Positions 18,725-31,327 of a DNA stretch of 36,403 nucleotides are shown here, piece after piece (the first letter of the stretch is position 1; each line of letters opens with the position of its first letter). The notes beneath the pieces were generated by a model. The model made no database searches. It worked only from the letters and a program-made list of their open reading frames with translations, and was not told the DNA's origin. The position numbers and the translations under genes were made by a program. The stretch is from Burkholderia pseudomultivorans (GTDB taxonomy: Bacteria; Pseudomonadota; Gammaproteobacteria; Burkholderiales; Burkholderiaceae). The stretch lies in contig NZ_CABVPP010000066.1 in NCBI RefSeq assembly GCF_902499075.1, positions 1 to 36,403 on the forward strand, in the 5' to 3' direction.

Positions 18725-18728
<4 letters not shown>
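17625..18728 (+). CDS. murG: UDP-GlcNAc:lipid I GlcNAc transferase MurG
   Basis: A 367-residue GT28-family enzyme at the inner face of the plasma membrane that converts lipid I to lipid II. The N-terminal glycine-rich loop [14 protein letters not shown] begins at residue 13. [11 protein letters not shown] and [13 protein letters not shown] follow, then the second glycine loop [13 protein letters not shown] and the donor-site [11 protein letters not shown]. The length is normal for the family. ATGA overlaps join it to ftsW upstream and murC downstream. Confidence 0.96.
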
Positions 18729-20122
<1,394 letters not shown>

Positions 20123-20123
20123 C

Positions 20124-21065
20124 ATGAGCGGGATCGATCCGAAACGTTTCGGCAAGGTGGCGGTATTGCTCGGCGGCGAATCCGCCGAGCGCGAGGTGTC
20201 GCTGACCTCGGGCCGCCTCGTGCTGCAGGGCCTGCGCGACGCGGGCATCGACGCGCATCCGTTCGACCCGGCCGAGCGGCCGCTGGCTGCGCTGAAGGAC
20301 GAAGGCTTCGAACGCGCGTTCATCGCGCTGCACGGCGGCTACGGCGAGAACGGCCAGATCCAGGGCGCGCTCGATTTCTACGGGATCCGCTACACGGGCA
20401 GCGGCGTGCTCGGTTCGGCGCTCGGCCTCGACAAGTTCCGCACCAAGCTCGTGTGGCAGCAGACGGGCGTGCCGACGCCGCCGTTCGAGACGGTGCTGCG
20501 CGGCGACGACTACGCGGCGCGTGCGACGGGCATCGTCGCGAAGCTCGGCCTGCCGCTGTTCGTGAAGCCGGCGAGCGAAGGCTCGAGCGTCGCGGTGCTG
20601 AAGGTGAAGACGGCTGACGCGCTGCCGGCTGCGCTCGCGGAAGCGGCGGCGCACGACAGGATCGTGATCGTTGAGAAGAGCATCGAGGGCGGCGGCGAAT
20701 ACACCGCGTGCATCGCCGGCGATCTCGACCTGCCGCTGATCAAGATCGTGCCGGCCGGCGAGTTCTACGACTACCACGCGAAGTACGTCGCCGACGACAC
20801 GCAGTACCTGATCCCGTGCGGGCTGCCGGCCGAGCAGGAAGCGGAACTGAAGCGCATCGCGCGTCGCGCGTTCGACGTGCTCGGCTGCACCGACTGGGGG
20901 CGCGCGGACTTCATGCTCGACGCCGCCGGCAACGCGTATTTCCTGGAAGTGAACACGGCCCCCGGGATGACCGACCATTCGCTGCCGCCGAAGGCCGCGC
21001 GCTCGGTCGGCATCAGTTATTCGGAGCTGGTCGTGAAGGTGCTGTCGCTCACGCTCAACGATTGA
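20124..21065 (+). CDS. ddl: D-alanine--D-alanine ligase
   Basis: A 313-residue ATP-grasp ligase (DdlB type) that makes the D-Ala-D-Ala dipeptide used by MurF. The N-terminal motif [13 protein letters not shown] contains Glu22, equivalent to the catalytic Glu15 of Escherichia coli Ddl[13 protein letters not shown], the ATP-grasp lysine segment [14 protein letters not shown] and the metal-binding [15 protein letters not shown] follow. An AAGGGATG ribosome site lies inside the murC end, and one base separates the two genes. Confidence 0.96.
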   Translation: MSGIDPKRFGKVAVLLGGESAEREVSLTSGRLVLQGLRDAGIDAHPFDPAERPLAALKDEGFERAFIALHGGYGENGQIQGALDFYGIRYTGSGVLGSALGLDKFRTKLVWQQTGVPTPPFETVLRGDDYAARATGIVAKLGLPLFVKPASEGSSVAVLKVKTADALPAALAEAAAHDRIVIVEKSIEGGGEYTACIAGDLDLPLIKIVPAGEFYDYHAKYVADDTQYLIPCGLPAEQEAELKRIARRAFDVLGCTDWGRADFMLDAAGNAYFLEVNTAPGMTDHSLPPKAARSVGISYSELVVKVLSLTLND

Positions 21066-21084
21066 CGCAGGAACGGAACGACGT

Positions 21085-21837
21085 ATGTGGAACAACGTTC
21101 GCCAACTCAACCTTGCCGCCAGCGCGCTGTACGCGCTGCTGCTGCTCGTGTTGGCGGCGGCCGGCTGCTACTGGCTGATCCAGCGTCCGACTTTCGCGCT
21201 GCGCGAGATCCGGATCGACGGCGACACCGAGCACATCAACACGCCGACGGTGCGCGCCGGCGTGGTGGGCCGGCTGAAGGGCAATTTCTTCACGGTCGAT
21301 CTCGACACGGCGCGGGCCGCGTTCGAGCAGATGCCGTGGGTGCGTCACGCGAGCGTGCGGCGCGTCTGGCCGAATGCGCTGGCTGTCACGCTCGAGGAGT
21401 ACAAACCGCTCGGGACCTGGGGCAGCGACCAGCTCGTGAGCGTCGACGGCGAGCTGTTTACCGCGAACCAGGGCGAACTGGACCGCGAACTGCCCGCGTT
21501 CGACGGCCCGGAGGGCAGTGCGAAGGAAGTCGTGACGCGGTACCGCGACTTCACGACATGGTTTGCGCCGCTGAAGGCGGCGCCGGAAGAAGTGACGCTG
21601 TCGGCGCGCTACGCGTGGACGGTGAAGCTGTCGAACGGGATGCAGGTCGAGCTGGGCAAGGAGCGCAACAGCGACACGCTGCATGACCGGAGCCAGCGCC
21701 TCGTCGCCGCGTGGCCGGCCGTCACGGAGCGCTGGGGCAACGACATCGAGTACGCGGACCTGCGCTATCCGAACGGATTCGCGATTCGCGCGGCAGGCAT
21801 GCGGTTCCTGACCGATACCGACAAGCGCAAGAAGTAA
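21085..21837 (+). CDS. ftsQ: Cell division protein FtsQ
   Basis: A 250-residue bitopic inner-membrane protein. One membrane helix spans about 11-32 (ASALYALLLLVLAAAGCYWL). A POTRA domain follows from about residue 37 (FALREIRIDGDTEHIN), then the beta domain with PWVRHASVRRVWPNALAVTLEEYKP-type sequence conserved in the family. FtsQ binds FtsL and FtsB and regulates septal synthesis. It sits between ddl (19-base gap) and ftsA (26-base gap), the conserved order. Confidence 0.95.
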   Translation: MWNNVRQLNLAASALYALLLLVLAAAGCYWLIQRPTFALREIRIDGDTEHINTPTVRAGVVGRLKGNFFTVDLDTARAAFEQMPWVRHASVRRVWPNALAVTLEEYKPLGTWGSDQLVSVDGELFTANQGELDRELPAFDGPEGSAKEVVTRYRDFTTWFAPLKAAPEEVTLSARYAWTVKLSNGMQVELGKERNSDTLHDRSQRLVAAWPAVTERWGNDIEYADLRYPNGFAIRAAGMRFLTDTDKRKK

Positions 21838-21863
21838 CGAGAGATCACACGCAAGAGCACTTT

Positions 21864-23096
21864 ATGAGCAAAGACTACAAGGATCTGCTGGTTTCCCTCG
21901 ACATCGGCACGTCGAAGGTGGTGGCCATCGTCGCCGAGCTGAAGGGCGAGGGCCATTACGAGGTGATCGGTCTCGGCCAGAGCGAATCGAAGGGTCTGAA
22001 GAAAGGCGTGGTGGTCAACATCGAGGCCACCGTGCAGTCGATCCAGCGCGCGCTCGAGGAAGCCGAGCTGATGGCCGACTGCAAGATCACCAACGTGTTT
22101 ACGGGGATCGCGGGCAGCCATATCCGCAGCTTCAACTCGAGCGGGATGGTCGCGATCAAGGACAAGGAAGTCACGCAGACGGACGTCGCGCGCGTGATCG
22201 AGACCGCGAAGGCGATCAACATCCCGACCGACCAGCAGGTGCTGCACATCCTCACGCAGGAATTCATCATCGACGGCCAGGAGGATGTGCGCGAGCCGAT
22301 CGGGATGAGCGGGATCCGCCTGGAAGTGAAGGTGCACATCGTGACGGGCGCGGTGAGTGCCGCGCAGAACATCGTCAAGTGCGTGCGCCGCTGCGGGCTG
22401 GAAGTGAACGACCTGATCCTGCAGCCGCTCGCGTCGTCGCTCGCGGTGTTGACCGAAGACGAGAAGGATCTCGGCGTGGTGCTGGTCGACATCGGCGGCG
22501 GCACGACCGACATCGCGATCTTCGCGGAAGGCGCGATCCGCCACACGGCCGTGATTCCGATCGCCGGCGACCAGATCACGAGCGACATCGCGATGGCGCT
22601 GCGCACGCCGACGCCGGATGCGGAAGACATCAAGGTCGGCTACGGCATTGCCAAGCAGGCGCTCGCCGATCCGGACGAGATGGTCGAGGTGCCCGGCCTC
22701 GGCGAGCGCGGTCCGCGCACGCTGTCGCGCCAGGCGCTGGCGGCCGTGATCGAGCCGCGTGTCGAGGAATTGTTCTCGCTCGTGCAGCAGGTCGTGCGCG
22801 AGTCGGGTTACGAAGAACTGCTGAGCTCCGGCGTGGTCATTACCGGCGGAGCCGCGATGATGCCGGGCATGGTCGAGCTCGGCGAAGACATTTTCCTGAA
22901 ACCGGTGCGCATCGGTGCGCCGGAATATGCAGGCGGCCTTGCCGACGTGGTGCGCAATCCGCGCTACTCGACGGCGATGGGCCTGCTCGTCGAAGGCAGT
23001 GCTCAGCGCATGCGCGGCCGCAAGGTCGCCGTGCAGTCCGGCAACGCGGGGCAGATCTTCTCGCGGATGAAGGAGTGGTTCCTGAGCAACTTCTGA
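21864..23096 (+). CDS. ftsA: Cell division protein FtsA
   Basis: A 410-residue actin-like ATPase that anchors FtsZ to the membrane and signals to the late divisome. The phosphate-1 motif SLDIGTSK is at 11-18 and the phosphate-2 motif DIGGGTTD at 209-216. VITGGAAMMPG follows in subdomain 2B. The C-terminus, about GQIFSRMKEWFLSNF, is the amphipathic membrane-targeting helix. ATG 21864 is chosen because FtsA homology begins there, although no strong ribosome site is visible; the frame is open back into ftsQ. Confidence 0.96.
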   Translation: MSKDYKDLLVSLDIGTSKVVAIVAELKGEGHYEVIGLGQSESKGLKKGVVVNIEATVQSIQRALEEAELMADCKITNVFTGIAGSHIRSFNSSGMVAIKDKEVTQTDVARVIETAKAINIPTDQQVLHILTQEFIIDGQEDVREPIGMSGIRLEVKVHIVTGAVSAAQNIVKCVRRCGLEVNDLILQPLASSLAVLTEDEKDLGVVLVDIGGGTTDIAIFAEGAIRHTAVIPIAGDQITSDIAMALRTPTPDAEDIKVGYGIAKQALADPDEMVEVPGLGERGPRTLSRQALAAVIEPRVEELFSLVQQVVRESGYEELLSSGVVITGGAAMMPGMVELGEDIFLKPVRIGAPEYAGGLADVVRNPRYSTAMGLLVEGSAQRMRGRKVAVQSGNAGQIFSRMKEWFLSNF

Positions 23097-23208
23097 CGGA
23101 CCGAATCGAAATTCGCGCCGGTGCCGGCGGCTGGCGCGCGACAGGGGGTTGCCCGATCTCCTGCCGAATAACGGCCGAGTAGCAGTTATTTTCTTGACGG
23201 AGGCAACA

Positions 23209-24405
23209 ATGGAATTCGAAATGCTGGAAACCGAAACCAACGGCACCATCATCAAGGTGGTGGGCGTTGGCGGCGCTGGCGGCAATGCCGTGCAGCACAT
23301 GATCAACCGCGGCGTGCAGGGCGTCGACTTCATCGTGATGAACACGGATGCGCAGGCGCTGTCGCGTGCGCGTGCACCGTCGGTGATCCAGCTCGGCAAC
23401 ACCGGCCTCGGCGCCGGCGCGAAGCCGGAAATGGGTCGTGCGGCCGCCGAAGAGGCGCGTGAGCGCATCGCCGACGCACTGCGCGGCGCGCACATGGTGT
23501 TCATCACGGCCGGCATGGGCGGCGGCACCGGCACGGGCGCGGCACCGGTCGTCGCGCAGATCGCGAAGGAGATGGGCATCCTGACGGTCGGCGTCGTCAG
23601 CAAGCCGTTCGAGTTCGAAGGCGGCAAGCGGATGCGCGTCGCGGAAGCCGGTTCGCAGCAGCTCGAGGATCACGTCGATTCGCTGATCGTCGTGCTGAAC
23701 GACAAGCTGTTCGACGTGATGGGCGACGACGCCGAGATGGACAAGTGCTTCCAGTGCGCGGACGACGTGCTGAACAACGCGGTCGCCGGCATCGCCGAAA
23801 TCATCAATGTCGATGGTCTCGTGAACGTCGACTTCGAAGACGTGAAGACGGTGATGGGCGAGCAGGGCAAGGCGATGATGGGCACGGCGACGGTCGCCGG
23901 CGTCGATCGCGCGCGCCTCGCGGCGGAACAGGCCGTGGCGAGCCCGCTGCTCGAAGGCGTCGATCTGTCGGGCGCGCGTGGCGTGCTGGTCAACATCACG
24001 TCGAGCCGTTCGCTGCGCCTGTCGGAAACGCGCGAAGTGATGAACACGATCAAGAGCTATGCGGCGGAAGACGCGACGGTGATCTTCGGTGCGGTGTACG
24101 ACGATGCGATGGGCGATGCGCTGCGCGTGACGGTCGTGGCGACGGGTCTGGGCCGTGCAGCGAAGAAGCAGCAGTCGGCACCGATGACGCTGCTGCGCAC
24201 CGGTACGGACAACCAGCCGGTCAACGCGGTCTCGCACGGCTACGCACAGCCGCACCACGTCAGCACGGCCGACTACGGCGCGCTCGACACGCCGGCGGTG
24301 TGGCGCAACTCGCGCGAAACCGCGGCATCGCACGTGCAGGCGCTGCAGGAGAAGGGTGTCGATACGTACGACATTCCGGCTTTCCTGCGCAAGCAGGCTG
24401 ACTGA
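23209..24405 (+). CDS. ftsZ: Cell division protein FtsZ
   Basis: A 398-residue tubulin-like GTPase that forms the cytokinetic ring. The tubulin signature GGGTGTG is at 104-110. VVGVGGAGGNAVQHM lies in the N-terminal nucleotide fold and NVDFEDVKTVMG in the T7 loop region. After a variable linker (about 320-380), the conserved C-terminal peptide DTYDIPAFLRKQAD binds FtsA and ZapD-type partners. GGAGG (23199-23203), 5 bases before ATG 23209, is one of the best ribosome sites here, fitting the high FtsZ level needed. A 112-base gap after ftsA may hold an extra promoter, but I see none that is convincing. Confidence 0.97.
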   Translation: MEFEMLETETNGTIIKVVGVGGAGGNAVQHMINRGVQGVDFIVMNTDAQALSRARAPSVIQLGNTGLGAGAKPEMGRAAAEEARERIADALRGAHMVFITAGMGGGTGTGAAPVVAQIAKEMGILTVGVVSKPFEFEGGKRMRVAEAGSQQLEDHVDSLIVVLNDKLFDVMGDDAEMDKCFQCADDVLNNAVAGIAEIINVDGLVNVDFEDVKTVMGEQGKAMMGTATVAGVDRARLAAEQAVASPLLEGVDLSGARGVLVNITSSRSLRLSETREVMNTIKSYAAEDATVIFGAVYDDAMGDALRVTVVATGLGRAAKKQQSAPMTLLRTGTDNQPVNAVSHGYAQPHHVSTADYGALDTPAVWRNSRETAASHVQALQEKGVDTYDIPAFLRKQAD

Positions 24406-24420
24406 CGCACACAGGCGAAG

Positions 24421-24440
24421 CCGCGGCGGCAACGCCGCGG
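24421..24440 (+). other. Hairpin downstream of ftsZ
   Basis: CCGCGGCG (24421-24428) pairs perfectly with CGCCGCGG (24433-24440) around GCAA, 15 bases after the ftsZ stop. No T-run follows, so it may act as an mRNA 3' stabiliser or a weak, factor-dependent end of the dcw transcript rather than as a classic terminator. Confidence 0.4.
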
Positions 24441-24591
24441 TATCGCCGGCGTGACGGATGCCACGAGCCACGACAGGCCGCGTCGGAAATGACGCCGGGC
24501 CGGGAAACGTGCCCTCTTCGCGATGGCGGAGCGGGAGGGGCCGGGCTGTCCGCAACACGCTGAAAAACCGTATCGCTATGAGGGACCAGCC

Positions 24592-25098
24592 ATGATTCAA
24601 GTGGGCGACGCGCTGCCCGACGCGCAACTGTTCGAATTCATCGACGACGCGCGCGAAGGCTGCACGCTGGGGCCGAACGCCCGCAGCGTGCGCGACCAGG
24701 TTGCGGGAAAGCGGGTGGTGATCTTCGGATTGCCGGGCGCATTCACGCCGACCTGCTCGGCGCAGCATGTGCCGGGTTACGTCGAGCATGCCGAGCAACT
24801 GCGCTCGGCGGGCATCGACGAGATCTGGTGCGTGTCCGTCAACGACGCATTCGTGATGGGCGCATGGGGACGTGATCTGCACACCGCGGGCAAGGTGCGC
24901 ATGATGGCGGACGGCAGCGCTGCTTTCACTCATGCGCTGGGGCTGACGCAGGATTTGTCCGCGCGTGGCATGGGAATCCGTTCCCTGCGCTACGCGATGG
25001 TGGTCGACGACGGTGTGGTCAAGACGCTGGCCGTCGAAGCGCCGGGCAAGTTCGAAGTGAGCGATGCGGCGAGTGTGCTCAAGACGTTGACGTCCTGA
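24592..25098 (+). CDS. Peroxiredoxin (Prx5-like)
   Basis: A 168-residue thiol peroxidase that reduces hydrogen peroxide and alkyl hydroperoxides in the cytoplasm. The active-site motif PGAFTPTCS places the peroxidatic cysteine at Cys55. Arg133 lies in the Prx5-typical GIRSLRYAMVVDDG stretch and probably supports the thiolate. Cys24 and Cys80 are the only other cysteines, so which of them, if either, acts as a resolving cysteine cannot be told. There is no signal peptide. ATG 24592 starts the homology; the 23 upstream codons are not conserved-looking. It sits between ftsZ and lpxC, in the envelope cluster but with no known division role. Confidence 0.9.
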   Translation: MIQVGDALPDAQLFEFIDDAREGCTLGPNARSVRDQVAGKRVVIFGLPGAFTPTCSAQHVPGYVEHAEQLRSAGIDEIWCVSVNDAFVMGAWGRDLHTAGKVRMMADGSAAFTHALGLTQDLSARGMGIRSLRYAMVVDDGVVKTLAVEAPGKFEVSDAASVLKTLTS

Positions 25099-25277
25099 TC
25101 GTGCGGTGAACCGTTGCCTGCCGGCAACGCCGTCCACCCGCCTCGGGATTGTTGTAACACGGGCCGATGACCGGAAACGCCTCCGTTCCGGGCGTCGGCC
25201 CGTCCCGTATCGGCGCGGGTAAACAGTCGAAACAGATTGATACGCAGTTTCAAACAGCGTTGAATAGGGAATTACGC

Positions 25278-25283
25278 TATAAT
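25278..25283 (+). promoter_or_regulatory. Likely -10 element of the lpxC promoter
   Basis: A perfect TATAAT, 56 bases before the lpxC ATG, in a locally A/T-rich spacer that follows the peroxiredoxin gene. The -35 region at 17-18 bases is weak (CAGCGT), and TTGAAT at 25260-25265 is too close. The perfect -10 and the context make an lpxC promoter likely. Confidence 0.55.
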
Positions 25284-25338
25284 CCCTCCTATCGAATATA
25301 ACTCCTGATTGATATCTTCAATCGCGACGAAGAACATC

Positions 25339-26256
25339 ATGCTGAAGCAGCGCACCATCAAATCCATCGTCAAGACCGTGGGGATCGGTGTCCACTCGGG
25401 CCGCAAGATCGAGCTGACGCTCCGTCCTGCCGCGCCGGGCACGGGCATCGTTTTTTCACGCGTTGACCTGCCGACGCCCGTCGACATTCCCGCCGCGGCG
25501 ACGTCGATCGGCGACACGCGGCTTGCGTCGGTGCTGCAGAAGGATGGCGTGCGCGTGTCGACGGTCGAGCACCTGATGTCCGCGTGCGCGGGCCTCGGCA
25601 TCGACAACCTGTATGTCGACGTGACGGCCGAGGAAATCCCGATCATGGACGGTAGCGCGGCGACCTTCGTATTCCTGATCCAGTCCGCCGGGATCGAGGA
25701 GCAGAACGCGCCGAAGCGCTTCATCAAGGTGAAGAAGCCGGTCGAAATCCGCGACGGCGACAAGTTCGCGCGTCTCGACCCGTACTTCGGCTTCAAGCTG
25801 AAGTTCTCGATCGACTTCCGTCACCCGGCCGTCGACAAGACCGGCCAGGAACTCGAGGTCGATTTCGCGAACACGTCGTATGTGCGCGAAATCGCGCGTG
25901 CGCGCACGTTCGGCTTCGCGCACGAGGCCGAGATGCTGCGCGAGATGGGCCTCGCGCGCGGCGGCAGCATGGACAACGCGATCGTGCTCGACGAATACCG
26001 CATCCTGAACAACGACGGGCTGCGCTATGACGACGAGTTCGTGAAGCACAAGATGCTCGACGCGATCGGCGACCTGTACGTGATCGGCCATCCGCTGCTG
26101 GCGTCGTACACCGCATACAAGTCGGGTCACGGGCTGAACAACGCGCTGCTGCGCGAACTGCTCGCGAACGAGGATGCGTACGAGATCGTCACGTTCGACG
26201 ATCCGCAGTCTGCGCCGAAGGGCTTCGCGTTCGACATGCAGACGGCGTTCGCCTGA
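25339..26256 (+). CDS. lpxC: UDP-3-O-acyl-N-acetylglucosamine deacetylase LpxC
   Basis: A 305-residue zinc amidase catalysing the committed step of lipid A synthesis in the cytoplasm. Zinc ligands are His78 (in TVEHLMSA), His237 and Asp241 (in [10 protein letters not shown]). Catalytic residues by family alignment are Glu77 and His264 (KSGHGLNN). The length equals that of the Escherichia coli protein. ATG 25339 (MLKQRTIKS) is the family start; a frame-open ATG ten codons upstream is less likely. It ends in a terminator and is probably transcribed alone or with read-through from the peroxiredoxin gene. Confidence 0.97.
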   Translation: MLKQRTIKSIVKTVGIGVHSGRKIELTLRPAAPGTGIVFSRVDLPTPVDIPAAATSIGDTRLASVLQKDGVRVSTVEHLMSACAGLGIDNLYVDVTAEEIPIMDGSAATFVFLIQSAGIEEQNAPKRFIKVKKPVEIRDGDKFARLDPYFGFKLKFSIDFRHPAVDKTGQELEVDFANTSYVREIARARTFGFAHEAEMLREMGLARGGSMDNAIVLDEYRILNNDGLRYDDEFVKHKMLDAIGDLYVIGHPLLASYTAYKSGHGLNNALLRELLANEDAYEIVTFDDPQSAPKGFAFDMQTAFA

Positions 26257-26286
26257 GCGAGCGGCGTCCCCGGCGCAACGATCGAG

Positions 26287-26315
26287 ACAGCGGCCTGCGG
26301 GCCGCTGTTTTCGTT
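26287..26315 (+). terminator. Intrinsic terminator of lpxC
   Basis: ACAGCGGCC (26287-26295) pairs perfectly with GGCCGCTGT (26300-26308) around TGCG, followed by TTTCGTTT. It begins 31 bases after the lpxC stop. Confidence 0.85.
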
Positions 26316-26335
26316 TGGGCGCAGCGGATCCGGCG

Positions 26336-26818
26336 TCAGCGCGGCGATTTCTTCGCGCCGTGGCGCGCCGCCATCCGCGCGAGCGCAGCCTGCAGCGGCG
26401 ACGGTTCGAGGTGCTCGGCAAGCTCGCGCAACGCGGCCGCGCCGACCGGCGTCATGCGCGCCTGCTTCACGTGCGGCGGCTCCGGCGCGTCCTTCGGCCG
26501 CACGCGCACGCGCAGCGTCGAGACCGGCCAGCCGCGTTTCTGCAGATCGCCGAGCAGGCGCGGCTCGACCTGCCGCAGCCGCGCGGCCAGCGCATTGTGT
26601 GCGGCAAAGAGGGTCAGGGTGCCGTCCTTCACGAAGCCCGGCTCGACGTGGTTCGCGAGATAGTCGGGCAGCAGCGCGGCGAGATCGCGCTGCAGCGACA
26701 CGATCTGCTCGACGCCGGCGCGCAGTGCCGCGAAAGCGTCGGTGCGGCCGAGCACTTCGGACACGGGTTGCGGGCGATGCGCGGCGAGCGGGCCGAATCG
26801 CTTGGAAAATCGGTTCAT
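26336..26818 (-). CDS. DUF721 / DciA-like protein
   Basis: A 160-residue basic protein. Its N-terminal two thirds (PVSEVLGRTDAFAALRAGVE, then VKDGTLTLFAAHNALAARLRQ and LRVRVRPK) resembles the DUF721 family, which includes the replicative helicase loader DciA. The C-terminal ~50 residues look like a helical, Ala/Arg-rich tail. Whether it loads DnaB is unproven; beta-proteobacteria lack DnaC, so the role is plausible. ATG 26818 starts the homology, and the codons upstream are low-complexity Arg/Pro. It is transcribed away from secA and converges on the lpxC terminator. It occupies the place where enterobacteria have secM but shows no resemblance to SecM. Confidence 0.72.
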   Translation of the reverse strand: MNRFSKRFGPLAAHRPQPVSEVLGRTDAFAALRAGVEQIVSLQRDLAALLPDYLANHVEPGFVKDGTLTLFAAHNALAARLRQVEPRLLGDLQKRGWPVSTLRVRVRPKDAPEPPHVKQARMTPVGAAALRELAEHLEPSPLQAALARMAARHGAKKSPR

Positions 26819-26861
26819 CGAGGCTTTCTTCGGGCGCGCACGCGCGCGGACGTTGCCGCCG

Positions 26862-26867
26862 ATTGTA
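26862..26867 (-). promoter_or_regulatory. Possible -10 of the DUF721 gene
   Basis: TACAAT on the minus strand, 44 bases before the DUF721 start codon. There is no recognisable -35. Five of six bases match consensus in an otherwise G/C-rich spacer. Confidence 0.3.
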
Positions 26868-26895
26868 CCTGCGCCGGCCTGCCTGCGCGCGGCTT

Positions 26896-26919
26896 TCGGG
26901 GCGCAATTCGGGGCGCAAC
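26896..26919 (+). repeat. Perfect 12-bp tandem duplication
   Basis: TTCGGGGCGCAA occurs twice head to tail (26896-26907 and 26908-26919) in the divergent spacer between the DUF721 gene and secA. A third, degenerate unit may follow (CGCGGGCGCC). It is probably a slippage duplication. Confidence 0.7.
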
Positions 26920-27012
26920 GCGGGCGCCGGCACGGGCATCCGCCCGGGCGCGGGCCCCTGCGTCGGCATGCGGCGGCCGTCCGGCCGCAACGCAGGCGCG
27001 CGCCTCCCCGCG

Positions 27013-27021
27013 TGCTAAAAT
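27013..27021 (+). promoter_or_regulatory. Possible extended -10 promoter of secA
   Basis: TGC-TAAAAT (27013-27021) forms an extended -10 element, with no -35 match in the G/C-rich sequence upstream. It would give a secA leader of about 95 bases. The rest of the 303-base DUF721-secA spacer holds no gene. Confidence 0.45.
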
Positions 27022-27121
27022 TCACCGTTTGAGTCCACTAATTCGCTAAGCCGCCGAGGCTCGGGCGTCGGGGCGCGCAACACGCGCCGGGCGCCGGTGC
27101 TGCGACGCAGGATCCGATCCG

Positions 27122-29923
<2,802 letters not shown>

Positions 29924-29926
29924 TCG

Positions 29927-29955
29927 GACGCGGCGCGCAACACGCGCGCCGCGTC
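29927..29955 (+). other. Strong GC hairpin after secA
   Basis: GACGCGGCGCGC (29927-29938) pairs over 12 bp without mismatch with GCGCGCCGCGTC (29944-29955) around AACAC, only 3 bases after the secA stop. There is no T-tract, so it is not a classic terminator. It could protect the mRNA 3' end or pause polymerase. Confidence 0.55.
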
Positions 29956-30024
29956 GCTTGCCGCTTCGCGTGAGCGATGCGAGTTGCGGCGGCCCGCGTG
30001 TGCGGCCGCCGGTTCTTCAAATCG

Positions 30025-30048
30025 ATGCCGGCGCGCGCCGGCATTTTC
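30025..30048 (+). terminator. Likely intrinsic terminator between secA and argJ
   Basis: A 20-bp perfect palindrome, ATGCCGGCGC followed by its complement GCGCCGGCAT, then TTTTCC. The hairpin is strong and the T-tract short. It ends only 20 bases before the argJ ATG, so it may also act as an attenuator or hinder argJ translation. Confidence 0.6.
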
Positions 30049-30067
30049 CATCCGGCAGGTGTGCCCC

Positions 30068-31309
30068 ATGGCTGTCAATTTTCCGTCGATCGATCCCGCC
30101 CAACTGCATCCCGTCGCCGGCGTCACGCTCGGCTGGGCGGAAGCGAACATCCGCAAGCCGAATCGCAAGGACGTGCTGGTCATTTCCGTCGACGAAAGCG
30201 CGACGGTCGCCGGCGTATTCACCGAGAACCGCTTCTGCGCCGCGCCGGTGACGGTGTGCCGCGAGCATCTCGCGAAGGTGCGCGCCGGCGGCCCGGGCAT
30301 TCGTGCGCTCGTCGTGAACACCGGCAATGCGAATGCAGGCACCGGCGAGCCGGGTCTCGTGAACGCGCGCGAAACCTGCGCGGAACTCGCGCGCCTCGCG
30401 GGCATCGAGCCGTCGCAGGTGCTGCCGTTCTCGACCGGCGTGATCCTCGAGCCGCTGCCGATCGACCGCCTGAAGGCGGGCCTGCCGGCCGCGCTCGCGA
30501 ACCGCAAGGCCGCGAACTGGTACGACGCCGCGCAGGCGATCATGACGACCGACACGCTGCCGAAGGCCGCGTCGCGCCAGGTGACGATCGACGGCCATAC
30601 GGTCACGCTGACGGGCATCAGCAAGGGCGCCGGCATGATCAAGCCGAACATGGCGACGATGCTGGGTTTCCTCGCGTTCGACGCGACGGTGGCGCAACCG
30701 GTGCTCGACGTGCTGGTGAAGGAAGTGGCCGACCGCTCGTTCAACTGCATCACGATCGACGGCGACACGTCGACGAACGACTCGTTCATGCTGATCGCGT
30801 CGGGCAAGAGCACGCTGCCCGCGATCACGTCGACCGATTCGCCCGGGTATGCGGCGCTGCGCGACGCGGTGACCGAGCTCGCGCAGGTGCTGTCGCAGCT
30901 GATCGTGCGCGACGGCGAAGGCGCGACGAAATTCATCACGGTACAGGTCGAAGGCGGTCGCAACGTCGCCGAATGCCGGCAGATCGCGTACGCGATCGGT
31001 CATTCGCCGCTCGTGAAGACGGCGTTCTACGCATCGGACCCCAACCTCGGCCGGATTCTCGCGGCGATCGGCTATGCGGGCGTCGCGGATCTCGACGTCG
31101 GCCGCATCGACCTCTATCTCGACGACGTGCTGGTCGCGAAGGCGGGCGGCCGCAACCCGGCGTACCAGGAAGAGGACGGCCAGCGCGTGATGAAGCAGAG
31201 CGAAATCGCGATTCGCGTGCTGCTCGGCCGCGGCGATGCGCAGGCGACCGTCTGGACCTGCGACCTGTCGCACGATTACGTGAGCATCAACGCGGACTAC
31301 CGTTCCTGA
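30068..31309 (+). CDS. argJ: Bifunctional ornithine acetyltransferase / N-acetylglutamate synthase
   Basis: A 413-residue enzyme of the arginine pathway that transfers acetyl from N-acetylornithine to glutamate; bifunctional forms also use acetyl-CoA. It is made as a precursor that cleaves itself between Ala196 and Thr197 in KPNMATMLG, and Thr197 becomes the N-terminal nucleophile of the beta chain. [13 protein letters not shown] and [10 protein letters not shown] are other family motifs. ATG 30068 ([10 protein letters not shown]) was chosen over an open frame extending 28 codons upstream because the terminator hairpin lies there. Whether it is bifunctional cannot be settled without knowing if argA is present. 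Confidence 0.95.
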   Translation: MAVNFPSIDPAQLHPVAGVTLGWAEANIRKPNRKDVLVISVDESATVAGVFTENRFCAAPVTVCREHLAKVRAGGPGIRALVVNTGNANAGTGEPGLVNARETCAELARLAGIEPSQVLPFSTGVILEPLPIDRLKAGLPAALANRKAANWYDAAQAIMTTDTLPKAASRQVTIDGHTVTLTGISKGAGMIKPNMATMLGFLAFDATVAQPVLDVLVKEVADRSFNCITIDGDTSTNDSFMLIASGKSTLPAITSTDSPGYAALRDAVTELAQVLSQLIVRDGEGATKFITVQVEGGRNVAECRQIAYAIGHSPLVKTAFYASDPNLGRILAAIGYAGVADLDVGRIDLYLDDVLVAKAGGRNPAYQEEDGQRVMKQSEIAIRVLLGRGDAQATVWTCDLSHDYVSINADYRS

Positions 31310-31327
31310 TCGGGGCGCTCGAACGAT

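Noticed and set aside
26819-27121. A secM-like arrest-peptide gene upstream of secA
   Set aside because: No + strand frame has a signal peptide followed by an arrest-type C-terminus; the short frames here are Arg/Pro-rich readings of G/C-rich spacer.
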